DNA of 64,000 nt, from positions 92,924 to 156,923 of the forward strand of contig CAKUON010000006.1 of the NCBI GenBank assembly GCA_934668875.1, read 5' to 3'. Shown in pieces: positions 51,242 to 59,783 of the stretch. The number at the start of each line of letters is the position of its first letter. Positions within the stretch are counted from its first letter, which is position 1. The DNA comes from an uncultured Collinsella sp. (GTDB taxonomy: Bacteria; Actinomycetota; Coriobacteriia; Coriobacteriales; Coriobacteriaceae). The notes under the pieces were generated by a model. The model had not been told where the DNA came from and did no database searches. It was given only the letters and a program-made list of their open reading frames with translations. Both the position numbers and the translations under genes were made by a program.

Positions 51242-51471
51242 GTGGCCAAAAAACGGCAAATATGAGTACTGTTACCGTTGTAGCTACATTATTTTCGTTA
51301 ATAAAAGAAGATCTTAATGAGATTTATTCGCATCAAGGTCTTCCTTTAATGAACACTTGAGGAGATACGGCAGCTTATCTGCTCGATCGACACGTCAAAT
51401 CACCTTAAATGTGGTCAAAATTACTGCTACTAAAAGAATATCAGTACTCATATTTGATGTTTTTTGGCCAC
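51242..51471. repeat. AT-rich element with 30-bp terminal inverted repeats
   Basis: Arms 51242-51271 and 51442-51471 match in 28 of 30 positions (GTGGCCAAAAAAC...ATGAGTACTG). The 170-bp interior is far more AT-rich than the surroundings and has no credible reading frame. It resembles a non-autonomous mobile element; no clear target duplication was found. Confidence 0.65.
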
Positions 51472-51599
51472 GGCTCTTTATAGACACCCTACACAGCGAC
51501 TGGGGTAGATTTTTTTGAGGCACGCCTATCGGCCCCGTTCCGAAAAGCGAGCCGCATGCAACAACCAAGCCACCGCCGGCCCCGGGAGAGCGGGGACAC

Positions 51600-51641
51600 C
51601 GGCTTAGGTTTATCGCGAGTTCCGCACGCAAAGAAGGCCAC
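51600..51641 (+). repeat. Truncated copy of the constant-core palindrome
   Basis: ATCGCGAGTTCCGCACGC through AAGAAGGCCAC (51612-51641) equals the first 30 nt of the core at 33216 and 56780, preceded by GGTTT as in copy 3. The rest of the core and the right arm are absent, replaced by the start of the structured region at 51646. Confidence 0.75.
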
Positions 51642-51645
51642 GTGC

Positions 51646-51820
51646 CTTGATGTTTTGGACGTGACAGCGAGAGGGGTCCTGGTATGGCAAGGTGACGTGA
51701 AACAAGGCGGCGCCGACCTTCTGGTCGCGCCGCCGAAGTTGAACGTCAGATTGCCGTGCCAGGGCCCCTCGCAGCGTCAAGAAGTCCGCCGTTCGGTAGA
51801 ACGGCGGACTTTAGTTGTTC
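51646..51820 (+). ncRNA. Candidate structured RNA ending in a terminator
   Basis: Segments 51671-51690 and 51751-51770 pair in all 20 positions if read as + strand RNA, with three U-G pairs; on the - strand those would be A-C mismatches, so the + strand is the likely transcript. Inside are GACGT/ACGTC (51694-51698, 51743-51747) and a GC-rich hairpin (51706-51734) with purine-rich internal loops. A strong hairpin GTCCGCCGTTC-GGTA-GAACGGCGGAC plus TTTAGTT (51784-51815) ends it. I recognise no known RNA family; no promoter was identified with confidence. Confidence 0.5.
51784..51815. terminator. Terminator shared by the candidate RNA and the JetD-like gene
   Basis: Perfect 11-bp stem with a GGTA loop. 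On the + strand it is followed by TTTAGTTGTT; on the - strand it lies just after the stop of the TOPRIM-type gene. Confidence 0.75.
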
Positions 51821-54003
51821 AGCATGCGGTCGAAGCTTCCCGAGTCGCCATCCCGATAGTCGGCGGTCATCAGAATCTCCTGCGGAATGCGCCCGCCTTC
51901 ACGTAGCACGTTGCGGAACTGCACACGCGTGACCATGGGCAGATCCTTGATCGTCGCCGCCAAGTTCTGCGGCACGCCCTGGTTGGCAGCCGCAGGCTCG
52001 CACTCTCCGCCGGCCTTCACGCGACGCTTGTGCTCGGCGAGCATGGCGCGGTACATGCCGGCATGCAGGCGAATCTCAACCACATTGGCATTGCGAGCCT
52101 GCTCGACGATGCGCGCGCCCTCGCGGTCGATATCGCCCACGTAGTAGACGTAGTTAAAGCGATAGCCGATCTCGGCCAGATAATCGTCCAGGGCATGCGA
52201 GACGCTCGCCTTGCATCCGCCGCCAAAAATCACGCCGCCCACCTTGATGCCAAAGAGCTTGGCGTGCTTGCGGCCACGCAGCAGCTTGACGATCTCGTCG
52301 TAGGTATCCAGGTTCTCAACCATAATGAACGGCTTGTCGGCGCCTAGCGTAAAGAAACCCGTAAAGTGCACGGGGCGGTTGGGGGCGACCTTAATCGCCT
52401 GCATGCTGATGCCCTTTTCGGTCATACGCCGAATTAGGCGCTCGCCGTGCTTGCCGTCAAAGGCCTTCTCATCGTTAAAAATCTGGTAGGCGCGCTGGCG
52501 ACGCGAAGCAACCGGCGTATCGGCACCTCGGTTCTGCTCGATCCAAGCCTGGATGATTGCAATCTCCTCGGCAATCTTGCGGTTGGACATCTCGTTGTGC
52601 TGGGTGCGCTGCGGCGCCTTTTTGCCGTCCTTGCCCTCGACCTTAACAATTTGAGTCTGCTGCTCCTTGATCTTAGAGAGCGCCGTAGGCGTAGGGACAA
52701 CTTTGAGCAGCTGCCTGCCCAAAACGCGGGCAAGGGCAAACGCCGATACCTCGCCGTGGACGGCCGACTCAGACCGCTGGGCAGCACTATCAGCCGCGGC
52801 AGGCTCAGCCTGTGCATGAGGCTTACGCTTGGAATCTGCCCGGGTATTACGTTCCTGCTTGGGCGCAGACGAGCGCTTTTGCGGACGATCGGACTTGGCC
52901 TCCTTCGCCGGCTGGCGCTTGACCTGATCCACCGGAGTCTCGGCCTTCTCATCTCTGTTTTGTGTCGCTGCCTTCTCGGCCGCGGCCTCGGCATTTGAGC
53001 CACGACCGCCGCGGTGACGACGACGGCGGGGCTTGCCTGAGGCGCTCTCCCCCGCCTGCTTATCAGCGGTCTGTTGAGCTTTGACCTCAGTGTCAGCCGC
53101 AGGCTGCGACTCGGAAGGTTGCTGCTCGCGAGTCGCCGGCTCAACGGTTTTCTCGGTTTGTTCGGCCTTCTCGGCCTGAGCGGTCGAAGCCGGCTCGCCC
53201 TTCTCCTGACGCTTTACGGGATACGCGCGTCCCGCAAAACCGCGGCCGGGACGACACGAACCCGGAGCCCTCTTGGCAGACTCCTCAACATCGTCTGCAA
53301 CCTCGGAAGGCTCTTCAACCTCACGCGCGACATCCTGCTGCGCGGCCTTAAAGTGAGCACCGCGACGACGCTTGGGCTCTTGGGCCTCCACGGGCTTTTG
53401 CTCCTTCGCGGGCTTCTGCGACTCGGCAGCAACCTCGTTCTCAACAGCCTCGGCATCCGTCTCACCCTTTTGAGCAACGGCGCGACGGAAGCGCTCCTGC
53501 TGGGCGCGGCGCTGCGCATCGCGCTTGCCACCCCCGCCAAAACCGCCGCGTCCTGCCTTGGCCGTAAAGGCGCGCACGACGTTCTCATCGAGCAACTCAT
53601 CGGTATCGACATGCTCACGCGGAACAACTTCTTCCACAGCAGGCACGTCAGCGGAATCCTCGACGACAAAATCTTCGACGGACTCGGCAGGCCGCTCCTG
53701 GGCATCGCGGATCTCGACATTGATGGTATAGAACGCCGGGCGTCCGTTAATGCCGCTACCCTCGATCTTGGTCACGATATTTGCCTCGATAAGCTCATCG
53801 CGCATCGCCTTGGTGTCGCATTCCTTATCGACGGAGCGGAAAATCTGCGCCAGCGCACTCGACTTAATCTTGAGCGCCTTGCGGCAAAGCAGATCGTAGG
53901 CAACCAGCTTGGCACGCTCAGCAGAAAGCGACGTTTGGCTGCTCAGGCGCTCAGCCAGAGCATCGACATTGTTTTGATTATCGGAATATACCGTCTTGGC
54001 CAC
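51811..54003 (-). CDS. Winged-helix/disordered/JetD-like TOPRIM protein
   Basis: A 730-residue protein. Residues 1-105 look like a helical, winged-helix-type DNA-binding domain. Residues about 105-440 are disordered and highly charged (Glu/Ala/Lys repeats with Arg/Gly patches such as GKPRRRRHRGGRG). The C-terminal part, from about 545, has FIMVENLDTYDEI (562 on) and YYVGDIDREGARIVEQAR (about 620), the arrangement of the DUF2220/JetD TOPRIM nuclease domain of Wadjet. JetA, JetB and JetC are absent. The start is GTG 54003, four bases after AAAGGGG; an open frame to 54156 has no signal. Nuclease activity and role are inference; a chromosome or RNA role is as possible as defence. Confidence 0.72.
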   Translation of the reverse strand: MAKTVYSDNQNNVDALAERLSSQTSLSAERAKLVAYDLLCRKALKIKSSALAQIFRSVDKECDTKAMRDELIEANIVTKIEGSGINGRPAFYTINVEIRDAQERPAESVEDFVVEDSADVPAVEEVVPREHVDTDELLDENVVRAFTAKAGRGGFGGGGKRDAQRRAQQERFRRAVAQKGETDAEAVENEVAAESQKPAKEQKPVEAQEPKRRRGAHFKAAQQDVAREVEEPSEVADDVEESAKRAPGSCRPGRGFAGRAYPVKRQEKGEPASTAQAEKAEQTEKTVEPATREQQPSESQPAADTEVKAQQTADKQAGESASGKPRRRRHRGGRGSNAEAAAEKAATQNRDEKAETPVDQVKRQPAKEAKSDRPQKRSSAPKQERNTRADSKRKPHAQAEPAAADSAAQRSESAVHGEVSAFALARVLGRQLLKVVPTPTALSKIKEQQTQIVKVEGKDGKKAPQRTQHNEMSNRKIAEEIAIIQAWIEQNRGADTPVASRRQRAYQIFNDEKAFDGKHGERLIRRMTEKGISMQAIKVAPNRPVHFTGFFTLGADKPFIMVENLDTYDEIVKLLRGRKHAKLFGIKVGGVIFGGGCKASVSHALDDYLAEIGYRFNYVYYVGDIDREGARIVEQARNANVVEIRLHAGMYRAMLAEHKRRVKAGGECEPAAANQGVPQNLAATIKDLPMVTRVQFRNVLREGGRIPQEILMTADYRDGDSGSFDRMLNN

Positions 54004-54111
54004 GGGGCCCCTTTCATATGCACACATATACGTCCATATGGTACAACGCACGAGCCTATCCACGCAAAACATCTGCGAGAACGCCCTTGCACCACCTGTT
54101 CTCACAAGAAA

Positions 54112-54147
54112 AAAGACCGGGTCCGCTTGATTGCGGACCCGGTCTTT
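54112..54147 (-). terminator. Terminator of cstA
   Basis: On the - strand AAAGACCGGGTCCGC pairs with GCGGACCCGGTCTTT and runs into TTTCTTG. Confidence 0.88.
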
Positions 54148-54186
54148 CCGAGTCAAATAGATGGGAGATTCAACCCGTCCGACCGA

Positions 54187-56076
54187 CTAGGCCTTGGCGG
54201 CCTCGGCGTCGGCAGGAGCTTCAGCGGCAGCGGCGCGACCGTACTCGGCCTTGCCCATCTCGGACCACTCGGGCTCCTCGTCAGGCATGGAGCCGGCTTC
54301 CTTGCCGAAGAACTCCTTGAGGCAGTTGACGGCGACGATGAGGCCCAGGACCATCAGCAGGACGGCGAAAACGAGCTGCAGGCCCTTGGTGGCGGCGACT
54401 GAGACGGCGGCCGTGGTGGCGGTAGCCGGGATGGTGCCGAAGAAGCCGTAAGCCTGGACAGCGGTCATGCAGCCCATGGCGCTCTGGACCAGCGAGGTGA
54501 AGGTGCAGCAGAGCAGGAAGGCGACGGGCACGTAGAGCATCCAGCCCTTGCGGCCGGTGCACTTGCAGAACACGGCGAGGGTGATCATGGTCATACCGCC
54601 GAGCAGCTGGTTGGAAGCACCAAAGAGCGGCCAGATGTTGGCATAGCCACCAAAGGCAAGGGCGAGACCGGGAAGCAGGGTGACGACCGTGGCGAACCAG
54701 GGGTTGCCGAGGACCTTCATGTAGCCGGCCTTGGACTCGATGGCCAGGGCATCGTTGGTCTGGGCAAAGAACTCGGAGAACGAGGTGCGGGCGATGCGGG
54801 CGACGGCGTCGAGCGAGGTCAGGGCCAGAGCGGAAACGTTCATGGTCATGAAGACGGTTGCAAGCGTGCCGTTAACACCGAAGGCCTGCATACCGCGGGA
54901 AATGCCAGCGGCGAAGATCTGGAACGGGGTGGAAGCGACACCGGCGTTGAGGGCGCCGGTACCGGCGGTGTTCATGTCGGAGAACATGATGCCGGCGACG
55001 ATGATGGCAAGGATGCCGACGAAGGACTCGACGATCATGGCGCCATAACCGACCTTGACGGCGTCCTGCTCCTTCTCGACCTGCTTAGAAGAGGTGCCGG
55101 AAGAAACGAGGCTGTGGAAACCGGAGAGAGCACCGCAGGCGACGGAAACGAACAGGACCGGGAACATCATGCCGGAGGCAGTGGAGAAGCCGGTGAAGAC
55201 CGGAGCGGTGATGGTGGCCTGACCGTTGACGCCCAGGACGACGATGCCGAGGACAGCGCAAACGATCATGACGATCATCATGATGGAAGTGAGGTAGTCA
55301 CGCGGGGTCTTGAGCATCTGGATGGGCATAGCGCCAGCGAAGACCAGGTAGACCATGACGACGGCGAACCACTGGAACTTATCCAGGTAGACCGGGAACT
55401 GCATACCGACGGCGAACATGAGAACCATGAGGACCACGCCGGTGACGAACTCGGCGGCACCGGTGAGGTTGAACTTCTTCTGGGCCCAACCAAAGGCGAT
55501 AGCGACGAAGGTGAACAGGATGGAGATGGTGCCAGCGCAGCCAGCGGCATAGGACTTGGTGAAGTCGATGGCACCGGTAGCGGCGCCAGAAGCGTCAACG
55601 GCCGGAGTGAACATGAACGTCTTGCAGACCATGTCAGTGAAGGCGGCGATGACGATGATGCAGAACAGCCAGCAGAACAGCAGGAACAGGCGACGGCCGG
55701 TCTTGCCGATGTACTTCTCGATGAGCTGAGCGAGCGATTTGCCGTTGTTCTTCATCGAAGCGTACAGAGCACCAAAGTCGTGGACGGCGCCAAAGAAGAT
55801 GCCGCCGACGAGGACCCAGAGCACGACGGGCACCCAGCCAAAGGCCATGGCGACGATCGTACCCGTGACAGGGCCAGCACCGCAGATCGAGCTGAACTGG
55901 TGCGAGAACGCGGTAAAAGCGGAGACGGGCGAGAAGCTCTTGCCGTCCTTCATGCGCTTGGCCGGCGTGAGGGCCTCTTTGTCAACGCCCCACTTGTTGG
56001 CCAGCCAGCGGCCGTAGCCCAGATAGCCGCAGGCGAGCACCGCCGCGGCCACAACCATGAGCAAAACTCCGTTCAT
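54187..56076 (-). CDS. cstA: CstA-family peptide/pyruvate transporter
   Basis: The carbon-starvation protein CstA takes up peptides or pyruvate, depending on the member. The 629-residue membrane protein has about sixteen hydrophobic segments, with the family blocks TAFSHQFSSICGAGPVTGTIVA near residue 55 (first part TAFSHQFSSICGAG), GAVHDFGALYAS and GALSGFHSLVSSGTSSKQ. The C terminus is a short charged Ala/Glu tail. GAGGAGG stands seven bases before the ATG at 56076. A terminator-like hairpin in its leader suggests attenuation. Confidence 0.94.
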   Translation of the reverse strand: MNGVLLMVVAAAVLACGYLGYGRWLANKWGVDKEALTPAKRMKDGKSFSPVSAFTAFSHQFSSICGAGPVTGTIVAMAFGWVPVVLWVLVGGIFFGAVHDFGALYASMKNNGKSLAQLIEKYIGKTGRRLFLLFCWLFCIIVIAAFTDMVCKTFMFTPAVDASGAATGAIDFTKSYAAGCAGTISILFTFVAIAFGWAQKKFNLTGAAEFVTGVVLMVLMFAVGMQFPVYLDKFQWFAVVMVYLVFAGAMPIQMLKTPRDYLTSIMMIVMIVCAVLGIVVLGVNGQATITAPVFTGFSTASGMMFPVLFVSVACGALSGFHSLVSSGTSSKQVEKEQDAVKVGYGAMIVESFVGILAIIVAGIMFSDMNTAGTGALNAGVASTPFQIFAAGISRGMQAFGVNGTLATVFMTMNVSALALTSLDAVARIARTSFSEFFAQTNDALAIESKAGYMKVLGNPWFATVVTLLPGLALAFGGYANIWPLFGASNQLLGGMTMITLAVFCKCTGRKGWMLYVPVAFLLCCTFTSLVQSAMGCMTAVQAYGFFGTIPATATTAAVSVAATKGLQLVFAVLLMVLGLIVAVNCLKEFFGKEAGSMPDEEPEWSEMGKAEYGRAAAAEAPADAEAAKA

Positions 56077-56111
56077 TACATTTCCTCCTCTAAAAAGAAC
56101 TTCCTAGACAT

Positions 56112-56150
56112 AAAAAATGAGGGCCGTCGGTTGCGCTCGACGGCCCTCAT
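56112..56150 (-). promoter_or_regulatory. Terminator hairpin in the cstA leader (probable attenuator)
   Basis: On the - strand ATGAGGGCCGTCG pairs perfectly with CGACGGCCCTCAT over an 8-nt loop and is followed by TTTTTTA, 35 bases before the cstA start codon. An intrinsic terminator here must be regulated or partial. Upstream leader sequence includes AGCCCGTACGATAACGGGC and a seven-codon ATG frame, possible antiterminator or leader-peptide parts. Confidence 0.65.
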
Positions 56151-56443
56151 CTTCATCAGCCGCCCGTTATCGTACGGGCTAGCTGTATGTGCTAACCCGC
56201 ATCAGATAATTACTACGCTGATAATGTTTAGCTGATGCGTGAACATGTCTAAGAAATCCTCTTCAATCATGATGCGAACGATCCGTGCGTGTTCACATCC
56301 CCCAGTGGATGAAAAGCAGTATGAAACTTTAGTTACCTAAAGTCAACGCAAATTTGTAATGAATTTTCAACTTTTTTGAAATTCTCGGTATAAAACGCCA
56401 CTGACCTCGGACTTTACCCGACAAAAGTTTTTGCATGAAAGAT

Positions 56444-56603
56444 GCTCCTCGGGGGCGGGGCGGGCGCCTGCCGCCATATATGAACTTTCCTGCTCGGACA
56501 GTCCTGCTCACGACGGAGGCCACATTAAGTGGCCTCCTGTTCGTGCGGAACTCGCGATAAAGTTCATATATGGCGGCAGGCGCCCGCCCCGCCCCCGAGG
56601 AGC
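56444..56603 (-). repeat. Variable-arm/constant-core palindrome, copy 2
   Basis: Perfect 45-bp inverted arms (56444-56488, 56559-56603) enclose a 70-nt core (56489-56558) in reverse orientation to copy 1. Within the core the hairpin reads GGAGGCCAC-ATTAA-GTGGCCTCC, a paired change relative to GAAGGCCAC/GTGGCCTTC of the other copies. Arms share no sequence with copies 1 and 3. Confidence 0.92.
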
Positions 56604-56616
56604 TCCCATCCCAAAT

Positions 56617-56637
56617 GTGCGGAGCAAAGCTCCGCAC
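56617..56637. terminator. Short hairpin between palindromes
   Basis: GTGCGGAGC-AAA-GCTCCGCAC, followed 8 nt later by a T5 run on the + strand. A possible weak terminator. Confidence 0.4.
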
Positions 56638-56746
56638 ACCAACTTTTTCTTTCAGCTAAAGAACGCCGGAAATTCGACGCTGGCTTGTTAACCTTGCTGG
56701 ATGTTGTCGACGCCGATCCAGCCCAGAAGCCATATCGATGCAGAAA

Positions 56747-56881
56747 GGTCCCCGACCGGAGGGGCCGGATATAAGGTTTATCGCGAGTTCCGCACGCAAA
56801 GAAGGCCACTTAATGTGGCCTTCGTCTTGCGCAGGACTGTAGAGCAGGAAACCTTATATCCGGCCCCTCCGGTCGGGGACC
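56747..56881 (+). repeat. Variable-arm/constant-core palindrome, copy 3
   Basis: Perfect 33-bp inverted arms (56747-56779, 56849-56881; outer GGTCCCCGACCGG) enclose a 69-nt core (56780-56848), nearly identical to copy 1 and in the same orientation. It ends 12 bases from the stop of the tsaB-rimI-tsaD gene. Confidence 0.92.
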
Positions 56882-56893
56882 GCACCTTTGCGA

Positions 56894-59278
56894 CTACAGC
56901 GTCATGTTAGGATCGGCGTCGACATCGAACGGCGAGATTTCTCCTCGGTCGAATTTACGGCGGGCGACCTCCGCGATCATGGCTGCGTTATCGGTACAGG
57001 CAGACAAGGGCGGCACCGTTACGCGGATCCCCTGACGCCCAAGCTTCTTGATCATCATCTCGCGCAGATGCGGGTTGGCCGAGACGCCGCCACCGATGCA
57101 GTATTCCTTGCATCCGGTAGCGTGCAGTGCGTTTTTGGCCTTCTTGTACTGCACGTCAAAGACAGCTGCCTCAAACGAAGCCGCCAGATCGGGCAGGTGA
57201 ATCGTGCGCCCGGCCTTGGTCTCCTGCTCGATGTAGAGCGTCACGGCCGTTTTAAGACCCGAAAGCGAGAAACGATAGTCTCCCCTGCTGTTAAGCGCAC
57301 GGGGGAAGTCAATCGCGCGGGGATTGCCCGTCTCGGCCAGCTTGGAGATGATGGGGCCACCGGGATAGCCCAGACCCAACGCCTTGGCTACCTTGTCGAA
57401 GGCCTCGCCCACAGCATCGTCGAGTGTCTCACCAAGTACCTCGTAGTCGCCCCATGCCTTCACGTGCACGAGCATGGTATGACCGCCCGAGACGAGCGTG
57501 AAGATAAACGGCGGCCTGAGATCGGGCTGCGCCAGCAGATTGGCGAACAGATGGCCCTCCAGATGATTGACGCACACGAGCGGTTTACCGGCGGCATAGG
57601 CAAAGCCCTTGGCGAAGGCGACGCCCACTACCAGAGCACCCACCAGGCCCGGACCCTGTGTCACGCCAACAGCGGCGAGTTCGCTCGGCGCGATGGCTCC
57701 ACCCTCAAGACCAAGCGATGCTGCGGCATCCTCGAGCGCCGCATCCACGACACTCACAATCACCTCAACGTGTTTGCGCGAGGCGATCTCGGGTACCACG
57801 CCGCCAAAGCGGGCGTGAAAATCAATCTGTGTCGACACCTGGTTGGCCAGCATATTGCCATCCGCATCGATAATCGCCACGGCCGTCTCGTCGCAGGAGC
57901 TCTCGATAGCGAGCACTAGGCGGCGGCGCTCAATTTCGGCACGGTCCCCCTTGGAGCGCCCAGGCGCAGGCAGCGGCCATACGCGCTGCTCTGCCGCCGT
58001 CGGCTCAGGCGAAGCATTGTCGACCGGAAGCACCAGGGGCAGCGGAGCCGTCATGACGATGGCGTCCTTGCCGGCACCATAGTAGCCACGGCGACGGCCA
58101 GCCTCGGTAAAGCCCAGAGCGTTATAAAGCGCGGTCGCTCCCTCGTTACCGTCCTCGACCTCGAGCGAAGCCGTAGTGCAGCCGAGCATCTGGGCATCAT
58201 AGCTCACGTGCGACAGCAGCTTGCGGGCAATGCCCTCACGGCGATGCGCCGGGTCGACGGCGACATCCAGAATCTGCACATCGCCGTCCACGACCATACC
58301 GCCGGCAAGGCCCAGCAGTTTGCCGTCGTCGTGTGCCACCCACCAACTACGCGGCGTAGCGACGTCCTCGCCCAGTTCGGACAGGAACATGCCCGGCGTC
58401 CACGCCTCGTGTCCAGCACCTTCAAAGCAAGTAGCCTCCAGCGCGCTCGCGCCCTCGGCATCCGCCGCGCCCATGGGACGGAACTGCAGATGACGACCGG
58501 CGAGCTCATCGGCAACACCCGTAATTTCGCTCTGCGCACTCTCGGCAAGACCAAGACGCTTGCGCTCGTTTTCCTCGGCATCCGAAAGGCGCGTGTAAAT
58601 CGGCAGGACGCGGGCCGGATCGCCGTCGCCCGCAGCGTGCGCGAGCAGCAAGCCCTCGCCCGAAGGCCACCACAGGTCGCGCTCCACGCAGCGGGCGGTC
58701 TCGTCCTCACCCAGCAGCTTGCCATAGCGCACAAGACCGTCACCGGTCAGTTGAACCTGGTCCCAGTCCGCTGCTTGGCGCCACTCATCGAGCGCCACGG
58801 CGGCCTTGACCACGTGCTCGCGCTCAAATTGACGCTCGGGACCCTCATCGACCAGCATATACAGCGCCGGATATACCTCACCGCGCATAGCATCGGCCAA
58901 GATACCAAGCTTGCCGCGCACACCAGCCTTCCACGCCGTCCAAGCGCAAGCGTCGAGCGTCGACACGCCCAGCAGCGGAACATTGGCACCACGCGCGAGG
59001 CCCTTGGCAGTGGAGATGCCGATGCGCACACCCGTAAACGACCCCGGGCCGCGGCCGACCACGTAGCAACCAACATCGCTGCGATCCAGACCGGCTTGAC
59101 CCAGCACGCCATCAACGGTATTCACGAGCTCAACGTTGGCGTGACGGCGACACATGTGGTCGCCACTCACGAGCTTCGTCTCGCCCGTCTGCCCATCAAT
59201 CCAGCTTGCCGCGCAGGCAAGCATGTCGGTCGAGGTATCGAGCGCCACCACCAGCGCGTTGTCGTTATGCAAGCTCAT
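56894..59278 (-). CDS. tsaBD-rimI: Fused TsaB-RimI-TsaD protein
   Basis: Combines two parts of the tRNA threonylcarbamoyladenosine (t6A37) machinery with an acetyltransferase. Residues 1 to about 235 are TsaB (VALDTSTDMLACAA, GRGPGSFTGVRIG). Residues about 255-420 are a GNAT of the RimI type (LDVAVDPAHRREGIARKLL, ALYNALGF), expected to acetylate ribosomal protein S18. Residues about 445-794 are TsaD (LAIESSCDETAVAI, metal-binding HLEGH, SGGHTMLV, GGVSANPHLRE, TDNAAMIA). Total 794 residues. The start at 59278 follows AAGG and overlaps tsaE by 14 bases. In most bacteria these are three neighbouring genes. All key motifs are intact. Confidence 0.95.
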   Translation of the reverse strand: MSLHNDNALVVALDTSTDMLACAASWIDGQTGETKLVSGDHMCRRHANVELVNTVDGVLGQAGLDRSDVGCYVVGRGPGSFTGVRIGISTAKGLARGANVPLLGVSTLDACAWTAWKAGVRGKLGILADAMRGEVYPALYMLVDEGPERQFEREHVVKAAVALDEWRQAADWDQVQLTGDGLVRYGKLLGEDETARCVERDLWWPSGEGLLLAHAAGDGDPARVLPIYTRLSDAEENERKRLGLAESAQSEITGVADELAGRHLQFRPMGAADAEGASALEATCFEGAGHEAWTPGMFLSELGEDVATPRSWWVAHDDGKLLGLAGGMVVDGDVQILDVAVDPAHRREGIARKLLSHVSYDAQMLGCTTASLEVEDGNEGATALYNALGFTEAGRRRGYYGAGKDAIVMTAPLPLVLPVDNASPEPTAAEQRVWPLPAPGRSKGDRAEIERRRLVLAIESSCDETAVAIIDADGNMLANQVSTQIDFHARFGGVVPEIASRKHVEVIVSVVDAALEDAAASLGLEGGAIAPSELAAVGVTQGPGLVGALVVGVAFAKGFAYAAGKPLVCVNHLEGHLFANLLAQPDLRPPFIFTLVSGGHTMLVHVKAWGDYEVLGETLDDAVGEAFDKVAKALGLGYPGGPIISKLAETGNPRAIDFPRALNSRGDYRFSLSGLKTAVTLYIEQETKAGRTIHLPDLAASFEAAVFDVQYKKAKNALHATGCKEYCIGGGVSANPHLREMMIKKLGRQGIRVTVPPLSACTDNAAMIAEVARRKFDRGEISPFDVDADPNMTL

Positions 59279-59771
59279 CTTGTACAGCCTTATCAATCAA
59301 ATGGGAAAGCTCCATTGCGCGGTCACCGTGCGCCTTGAGCGTTATCGTTCGCACATCGCTGTCGCCCTCATCACGCTTGAACGTCACCGAAAGATACTCA
59401 TCCGTCAGCTCGTCCTGGAATTGTTCGCCCCATTCCAGCAGGCAAGCACCCTCATAGCCCAGCACATCGAAAATGCCCGTATCCTCGAGCTCGTAGGCAT
59501 GCTCCAGGCGGTATAGATCAAAGTGAAACAGCGGAATACGACCTTGATCGTGAACGGCCATGAGCGCAAACGTAGGGCTCGTAACCATATGCCCATCGCC
59601 CAACCCGCGCGAGACGCCCTTGGTAAAGTGAGTTTTGCCCACTCCCAGGCCACCGGTCAGGATGAGCACATCGCCGTCCTCAAGGCACGGTGCAATTAGC
59701 TCGCCAAAGTACTCCGTATCGGCAGCGCAAGTCGTTTTGTAAGTACCTACCCCCAGGCGCTCCAGGGACAT
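59265..59771 (-). CDS. tsaE: tRNA t6A biosynthesis ATPase TsaE
   Basis: TsaE is the small ATPase that resets the TsaB-TsaD complex during t6A synthesis. The 168-residue protein has Walker A in LTGGLGVGKTHFTKG, the switch region SPTFALM, FHFDLYRLE and LLEWGEQF, all typical. AAGGAG is five bases before the ATG at 59771. The 3' end overlaps the TsaB-RimI-TsaD start, fitting coupled synthesis of complex partners. Confidence 0.95.
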   Translation of the reverse strand: MSLERLGVGTYKTTCAADTEYFGELIAPCLEDGDVLILTGGLGVGKTHFTKGVSRGLGDGHMVTSPTFALMAVHDQGRIPLFHFDLYRLEHAYELEDTGIFDVLGYEGACLLEWGEQFQDELTDEYLSVTFKRDEGDSDVRTITLKAHGDRAMELSHLIDKAVQDELA

Positions 59772-59783
59772 ATATGCTCCTTA

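Noticed and set aside
50794..51360. 188-codon + strand frame across tRNA-Gln and its flank
   Set aside because: It begins inside the tRNA and reads through tRNA-derived repeats; no coding signature.
51242..51471. Insertion sequence with transposase
   Set aside because: Inverted ends are good, but there is no reading frame for a transposase and no clear target duplication; listed only as an AT-rich repeat element.
51646..51820. SRP (4.5S) RNA or 6S RNA
   Set aside because: The SRP apical motif (GGAAGGAAGCAGCC-like) and the large open 6S bubble are absent.
51811..54003. Complete Wadjet defence system
   Set aside because: Only a JetD-like TOPRIM region is seen; no JetA, JetB or JetC in the neighbourhood.
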